Source: Daucus carota subsp. sativus (lineage: Eukaryota; Streptophyta; Magnoliopsida; Apiales; Apiaceae). From it: a stretch of 64,000 nucleotides of DNA. The stretch spans positions 47,552,689-47,616,688 of the forward strand of contig NC_030381.2 in the NCBI RefSeq assembly GCF_001625215.2. The letters run 5' to 3'. The position numbers and the translations under genes are program-made. This document shows, piece after piece, positions 58,001-64,000 of the stretch. Within the stretch, counting starts at the first letter, position 1. Each line of letters opens with the position of its first letter. The notes beneath the pieces were generated by a model. That model was not told the DNA's origin and searched no databases. It saw only the letters and a program-made list of their open reading frames with translations.

Positions 58001-59492
58001 CTGCTACCTGACCAACCAAATAACAAAAGTAAATGCAATTGAATACATGGAATCTCAGCTATCTTTAGAAGGTGCAAGTCAGTACTGATTAACAACACAG
58101 TTGACCAGTAGCGACCTCAGCTACACCTGAGAATTCTAAGTTATTTATTGGTTCCAATCAAACCAATGAAAATGAAATTCATCAGCTAAACAATTACATA
58201 TTATTCCAGTAACGTATTTGTAAATCGCATCATATATTGGGCACTGAAGTCACTAACCTCACTTTTTGGTTTATACATTTGGCAAAGCCATTCAAACCGT
58301 TCATCTGGAATGTACACTCGGGCCTCATTAGGTTCTATAGTACAAAAAGGGTAATTCTCAGCCGGTATTGACAATTTAGTGAGCGTGTTAAAAAGAGTAG
58401 ATTTGCCAACATTTGGCATTCCAACCTGAAATCCAAGAAAAACAATAAGACTCGCAGTTAATTTAAAAGACCGGTCAAGAAAATAAGTAATCACCAATAA
58501 AACAAGATTGCAAACACCAATGCCATGTGAGAAGTTTAAACACAAAAACACACAGCAATGTGACTGGTTCGGTTCCAAAAGATGGTAAAAAAATTCTTCA
58601 AATTCCGTGTAATTAGTTCATTTCAGCATCAAGTTCTACATCAATATCCAAACTTTAACTTAAACACCGAGTCTACAAACTTTAAACAGTTACAAATCAG
58701 AATGACAACAAAACACATATAACTTCATAATCAGGTCGGTCTTAATAATTGCACGATAAACTTATCCTAGTCTCATAGATTAATGAAACTAAACGAATTC
58801 AAATCAAAGTTCAAATACATAGAAAATAAAGAATATATATCACAATTCCGATCTTCACATTTCACACAGTTGGTTAGTTACAACAGCAGGTAGTAGAATC
58901 ATATATAGCTACATAACTGAGTCAATTACAGCAACTGAACAAAAATAACTGTTCAAGTTTCATATATAACTACGTCAAAACCTTTTCTGATCGGAGTTCA
59001 ACATATAAACAAAAGAATAAAAAAACAGTTTGGTTCACAATCGCAATCTTCAGTCCATATAGTTAAGTCGCATTCTAGCTACTGCCTGTTTTACTTAAAG
59101 TAACTGAACCGAAATGATAGTTCAAATTACATACATATCTAAATCAATTTACGGAATCAGCTTGACCTAAAACGTACTTACAATTTCAAGTCCTAAAGTT
59201 CACACAGTTAATTGCAGTTATAGCTATACGATTGAGTCAGTTAAAGTAACTGAATTGAAATGATTGTTCGAGTTCCATATACAACTAAATCGAAACAAAT
59301 TCAATAAAAATATACAAAAAACACATATAGGTAAAGACAATCAAGACGAATTAAGTTGTGAACAAATAGACAATATAGATAAAGATAAAAATGGGAGAGA
59401 AATGAGCATACGATTCCAATCTTAAGGTGAGAAGAGAAGCGACCGAGAATTGGCTTCTCAACGGGCGCAGCTTTAGCTGATTTTGGAGGCAT
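52037..59492 (-). CDS. OLA1: Obg-like ATPase 1 (YchF family)
   Basis: Twelve exons: 59412-59492, 58258-58425, 57884-58007, 56915-57006, 56051-56149, 55116-55229, 54675-54739, 53405-53521, 53212-53287, 52898-52990, 52494-52544 and 52037-52135. They give 392 residues; Arabidopsis YchF1 has 394. OLA1/YchF is a cytosolic P-loop NTPase that prefers ATP and binds ribosomes; in plants it affects salt and pathogen responses. The P-loop GMPNVGKS is at 29-36, switch region [17 protein letters not shown] follows, and the usual NKxD is NMNE at 228-231, the change that gives ATP preference. The C-terminal TGS domain ([21 protein letters not shown]) ends in SGGKK. All junctions are GT-AG with matching phases. 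A Stowaway MITE lies in the intron between exons 7 and 8. Introns make up about 84% of the span. Confidence 0.97.
54052..54286. mobile_element. Stowaway MITE 3, inside an OLA1 intron
   Basis: It starts CTCCCTCTGTCCCATTTTAA and ends TTAAAATGGGACGGAGGGAG, flanked by TA on both sides. It is 235 bp long. It sits in the intron between 53522 and 54674, far from the splice sites. Confidence 0.92.
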
Positions 59493-61843
59493 CTTGAGAT
59501 TTTAGATATAGAAAAAGAGTTGCAGTAGCTTCACTTTGCACTAGGGTTTTGCTGTTTGTTGATTAGCGTTGGGGGTAAAGCTGAGTCTGACTCGGTGGAG
59601 ACTCTATGTATTTATACCCCCTCGCGTTTTAGGCCTCGCTAGTGAGATTTGTGCCTCATGTTCTTTCCGATTAATTTTCTTATACTTAAAAAGGGTTTTT
59701 TTTTTTTTGAAAGGTGGGCGATCCCGATTTTAATGCCTACAGGCCTAAACTGACTTTTGAATTTAAAAAATTATAAATATTTTTTAGAACTTTTTTCATA
59801 AATACCCAAGTTTAAACGACTTTTTACAAAATTAATGTCATTTTTTCAACAAATTGCAAAAAAAAATATTTCAAAAAATATTTGCAAAAATACGGAGATT
59901 ACATATGCAACCAACTTATGGCAATCATATATACAACCTCAAATGCAATTTGAAAAAAATCTTTTAACAATTACATTTAATTGTATAATAAGTTGCAACT
60001 AATTGCAAATGGCTAAAAATGAAAGCCCCTGCGTGGCCATTAACAATAACACAAAAACAACTACAAAAATAATTGCAAAAGCAAAATCAATAAACATTAC
60101 AACCAAAAAAACAACTAAAACAACAAACTAGAGATCAACTCAAAAACAACCAACACACTTTTTCTCCCTCTCCGCACTTGCCTCACTTCCTATACCCGTT
60201 CTTTCCGCCGCCATCGACGAGTATCAGCATCATCCTCCTTCACTCCCCACTATCACCATTAGAATCCACCTTCACTTCCTCTATCCAGCCCCGACTTCAT
60301 CCTCCTGGCTTCATATCCCTATCTCAGCATCTCTTCGTCGCTGCACACGCATAGCTGCAACCTGACCATTTACAACTATCGGCGACGACGGCAATAACAT
60401 ATGCAATGAAGGGCGGCGACATCTGTAACAATTGGTGGCAGCCTCTTTCTCCGAGGACGTAGAGAGAGACAACGAGATTAGAAGGATAAGGAGAAGAGAG
60501 CGAGGATAGAGAGTAAGAGAGAGATAAAAAGAGTGAGTGGATAATGAGAGGAGAGAATAACTGATCTCGATGTGAATGATTTAAAAACATATTATAATCA
60601 AATACAAATACATGTTGTAACAATATATCATACGAGATTCTCAAAGAATTAGGAACGATGAGCCAGTAATTCTTTTAACATTTAAGTAATAATTTTTTTT
60701 ATCAAGATGAAGGTATTGTTATTGAAAGACCGGCTATATAAAAGATAACAAATAGCTCGAGAAATATATAGAATTTTATGTCAGTAATATTTTCAATTTT
60801 TGGTCAATAACATGATAAACTTTCAAATCAGTTAAAAGTTAAAACATAATTTAAATTTAAATTTATAGATATAACAAGCAATTGACTATAATATGACACA
60901 TAGTTTGTTATTTTAAAACACACATATATATTTTTTGAAACAATTTTAAAACACATATTGAAAAATCTCATATAAATATATTTTGTTCAGAAATATTCTT
61001 TCAAAACTCAAAGGAAATATTTGGTCAAAGTTTTGAAGACAATATAAAAATGGAGGAAAAAATTGTTGTAAATTAAATAGAGCGATGATCGAAAAAGAAG
61101 GGGTTAATTATCAACTTGGTCACTGAAGTGGGCTTAATGTATCAAGTTGGTCACTGAACTCAAAACGGTATCAAGAAGGTCACTGAAGTGGCCATAAATA
61201 TCAAACAAGTACCTTGAAATATAAGTTCAAGCAGAAAAAATATTGTTTATAAAGTTTTACACATTATTTTTGAATGTTACCAAAACCAAGTAAAAGGTTA
61301 TGACTTCTAATATTTATCATAATAAAATTAGATTTTATCAAGTTTATTTATTATTTATATTTTATTATATATTTATTTTTTTGTTTTAATTAAAAATAAA
61401 TAATAAATAAATTTGATAAAATCTGAATTTATTATCATAAATATTAGAAGTCGTAACATTTTACTTGGGTTTGGTAACATTCAAAAATAATGTGTAAAAC
61501 TTTATAAATAATAATTTTTTTGCTTGAACTTATATTTCAAGGTACTTGTTTGATATTTATGGCCACTTCAGTGACCATCTTGATGCCGTTTTGAGTTCAG
61601 TGACCAACTTGATACATTAAGCCCATTTCAGTGACCAACTAGATAATTAACCCGAAAAAGAAGTATGATAACGACACAATGAAAATGACGGATTTGATAA
61701 GATATTCATATGCCAACGACTTGCTAATTTCCCATTACTCGCCTGCACAGCAGATTGGTCACACACAACCCATAATCAAATCCAAGAAAATACACACAAA
61801 CACTCCAATATTCAGTGAATTGGGTCAGTAAGTGATTGATGCA
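59493..61843. other. Spacer between the divergent OLA1 and kinase genes
   Basis: 59493-59640 is the OLA1 promoter and leader. 59700-60140 is A/T-rich with repeated AAATTGCAA and ACAACTA words. 60150-60560 is pyrimidine-rich on the plus strand, changing to AGAGAG-rich, and has no convincing gene. A foldback transposon fills 61101-61653. 61664-61843 is the kinase leader. Confidence 0.5.
61101..61653. mobile_element. Foldback Mutator-like element (MULE MITE)
   Basis: Almost the entire 553 bp is one inverted repeat: the left half (GGGTTAATTATC, AACTTGGTCACTGAAGTGG, CTTGAAATATAAGTTCAAGC) pairs with the right half over about 265 bp with few mismatches around an AT-rich centre. An exact 10-bp duplication GAAAAAGAAG flanks it (61091-61100 and 61654-61663). 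Long inverted repeats and a target site of 9-10 bp are typical of Mutator-like elements. It has no coding capacity. Exact ends and duplication imply a recent insertion. Confidence 0.9.
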
Positions 61844-64000
61844 ATGAATGATAAGCGAAGCAATGGGGGAATTACAAATGGGGTTGATGATGAATTGGGT
61901 GTGATTTTGGGTTTAGATGGTGGCACTACCTCTACTATTTGTGTTTGTATTCCTTTTTCCGGTCAACTCGCCGACCCAGTTCCGGTTCTTGCCCGGGCAG
62001 CTGCTGGCTGCTCTAATCACAACAGTGTTGGAGGTAGTACCCTTTTGTTTTTCCAAGAAAACCCTTTAATTATATCTTTTGTATTTGTGTGATTGTGTGT
62101 GTATGAGTTGATCACATCGTGGGGGGCTTAGGGGTGTTGATTTTTTGATATTAGGTTCATGTGAATGCATTAAATAAGAAGGGAACGTTGTGATGTTTGA
62201 GTATTTTGTGGGTTGATTATGTCGTATTATTGGGTTTTGTTTGTGTTAATCGGGTTATTTTAGGGTAGTGTGAGGCTGATAAGGATGTTCTTTTTCTCTT
62301 TGATATTGATGTAATGGAATTGAATTAGGCTTTAGTTTGGGAAATAATGAATGGTTACATTAGTCCTAGGATGTATGTAATGTAATGTTCTTGTTTTTGA
62401 TTTTGCATAAATGGCGCTTGGGTTAAGGAATCTTACTTGTGAGTTGTTTGACTGTCTGTGCTTGCAGAAACAGCAGCAAGAGATACATTGGTACAAGTTA
62501 TGAGTGAGGCCCTTTTGAAATCAGGATCAAAGAAATCAGCTGTTCGAGCTGTTTGTTTAGGTGTGTCTGGTGTCAATCATCCAGACGATCAAGAAAGAAT
62601 ATTAAATTGGTTGAGGTTGGTTCTAGCTAAGTTTCGAGCTGTCTATACACAGTTTATTATCCATCAAGTATTTCTTGCAATCCATATCCAGCTTCTTGAC
62701 TGCAGTTAGGAAGGTAAAATGAATTGAGCGGTGCCTAAACACGATAGAGCTTGACCTCAATTAATCAAGACACTGCAGTGTTCAAGTTTTATTCGAAATT
62801 GAAAAATGTGTTTTTCCAAAAAATATATAGTGTTAAAGTTCCAATTCTCGAAGATCAGTTTTTAGTTTTCTACAAATTTTATTGAGTTTGGCTCAACGTA
62901 AGCTCGATTATCATGTTTGTGAATACTTAGTTTAGTTTGACTTGCCAAAAGTCACTGTATGCTTTTGTTTATTATATTCTATCTAGGTTTTCTATTGTTC
63001 CCTAACATCTATCAGGCTTGTCACAAGTTCAAATAACCAAACTACTCTTGTTCAAGTCCGGATCGTTTGTAGTTTGGAGCTCGACTGCAGTTTAATTTTT
63101 GAATAGACCACAAACAAGTTTTTATCAAATCATCAAGCCCGCAAAGAGCTGAAGTCCTTTACAGTCTGAACTGTAATGATTATACGACATAACTCGATTG
63201 CCTTCTTGAAAGTAAGGCAATATAATAAGATAATGGAGCTACTCAAACATTGATGTAACATGGTAGCAAGATGTGCTTTGTTGAAAAAGTTCCAAATCAT
63301 ACTACAAGATGGTTAGAAAAAACACTGCATCTGGAAATTCTGAACTTCTTGGTGGCATTTAATTTAAAATTGTAGCACTCCTTGATTTTTTATGTATCAT
63401 ATTTAGCTTCTGGAGAAACCGCATGGCGGCACGAGATAAATAATAGTTCGCCAGGTATATTATCTTGTAAGATAGATGAGCTAAATTAATCATACAAATT
63501 TAGGTATGACCCGCATCTCTAACATTTAAGAAAATTTTCAGTTTTTTGATTTTCTTACATTGTACTAATAAATTGGTGTCCTTTTTATGACTTTCAGTCA
63601 ATTTTTTGCTTTTGACAGGAACATATTTCCAAGCCATGTTAAGCTATATGTTCAGAATGATGCCGTGGCAGCTCTTGCAAGCGGGACTATGGGAAAACTT
63701 CATGGCTGCGTTCTTATAGCAGGCACAGGGACCATTTCTTATGGATTCACAGAAGATGGCCGAGAAGCTCGTGCTGCTGGTGCGGGCCCTATATTGGGTG
63801 ATTGGGGCAGGTTAGACCATGTGTAGTTTATTGCAGATTGCAGTACCTTATGTTTGTAAAACTTATATATTTATGATATGTCCTCATTTTCTGTGTTACT
63901 GATAATTTTATTATTTGTTTTTAACGTCATGGTTCAATCACTTATTGTAAATTCTCTTAAAGACTATCGGAATACCATTAAACTCAGCACTTAATATCAA
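61844..64000 (+). CDS. N-acetylglucosamine kinase-like protein (BadF/BadG family), 5' part
   Basis: The first three exons are 61844-62033, 62468-62615 and 63619-63810; the gene runs off the right edge. The ATPase core of the sugar-kinase/HSP70 fold is visible: phosphate-1 loop GVILGLDGGTTST (residues 19-31), then VCLGVSGVNHPDDQERI and VQNDAVAALASGTMGKLHGC, and phosphate-2 motif IAGTGTISYGF. The last exon ends GPILGDWG with a split codon, as expected before GYGIA in relatives. Human NAGK phosphorylates N-acetylglucosamine; the plant substrate is likely the same by homology. I start at the ATG at 61844; a GTG twelve bases upstream is in frame but not a plausible plant start. Confidence 0.9.

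Noticed and set aside
60150-60660. Pyrimidine-rich stretch with an open frame on the minus strand, possible gene fragment
   Set aside because: Composition is low-complexity (CTCC/AGAG), the peptide is dominated by Ser and Leu, and no family is recognisable.

Overview
This is nuclear DNA of a flowering plant, almost certainly a eudicot. The genes are typical plant families with GT-AG introns, AT-rich spacers and many small non-autonomous DNA transposons. Family resemblance and gene order make me suspect an asterid, perhaps Apiales (carrot-like), but nothing here proves the species. I see no plastid or mitochondrial insert, no tRNA or rRNA gene, no CRISPR, and no reverse transcriptase, capsid or envelope gene.

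Layout. 1-4.8 kb: the end of an unknown upstream transcript (weak), then a P4-type flippase (ALA4-7 clade) whose coding region is uninterrupted. 5.1-19.1 kb: a cluster of five germin-like protein genes, called GLP-1 to GLP-5 here, in orientations -,+,+,-,-. All five share one intron at the same place, after a 112-nt first exon. GLP-3 and GLP-4, with more than 700 bp of promoter each, form a large inverted duplication. All five promoters keep a GGACGGC element 40-90 bp upstream of a TATA box. 20.6-24.1 kb: a clade-F type PP2C gene that lacks an internal block and is probably broken. 24.9-44.3 kb, all on the minus strand: a POLLENLESS3/MS5-type TPR protein, HEN1 (small-RNA 2'-O-methyltransferase) and GHR1 (guard-cell receptor pseudokinase). 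From memory this matches Arabidopsis At4g20900-At4g20910-At4g20940, so it looks like an ancient conserved block. 48.0-50.2 kb: an intronless PPR protein, probably HCF152. 52.0-59.5 kb, minus strand: a 12-exon Obg-like ATPase (OLA1/YchF). 61.8 kb to the right edge: the first three exons of an N-acetylglucosamine-kinase-like gene of the BadF/BadG superfamily. From memory, Arabidopsis keeps relatives of the last two close together on chromosome 1.

Between and inside the genes lie three Stowaway MITEs, a Tourist-like MITE, several hAT-like elements (one with an exact 8-bp target duplication), a foldback Mutator-like element with an exact 10-bp target duplication just upstream of the kinase gene, and three copies of a tRNA-type SINE, one inside the GLP-1 intron.

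The genes do not form one pathway. GLP-1 to GLP-5 are apoplastic cupins likely to share regulation. HEN1, GHR1, HCF152, OLA1 and the flippase are single-copy housekeeping or signalling genes. The most informative features are the architecture of the GLP cluster, its shared promoter elements, and the well-preserved mobile elements. I found no clearly new biochemical system.
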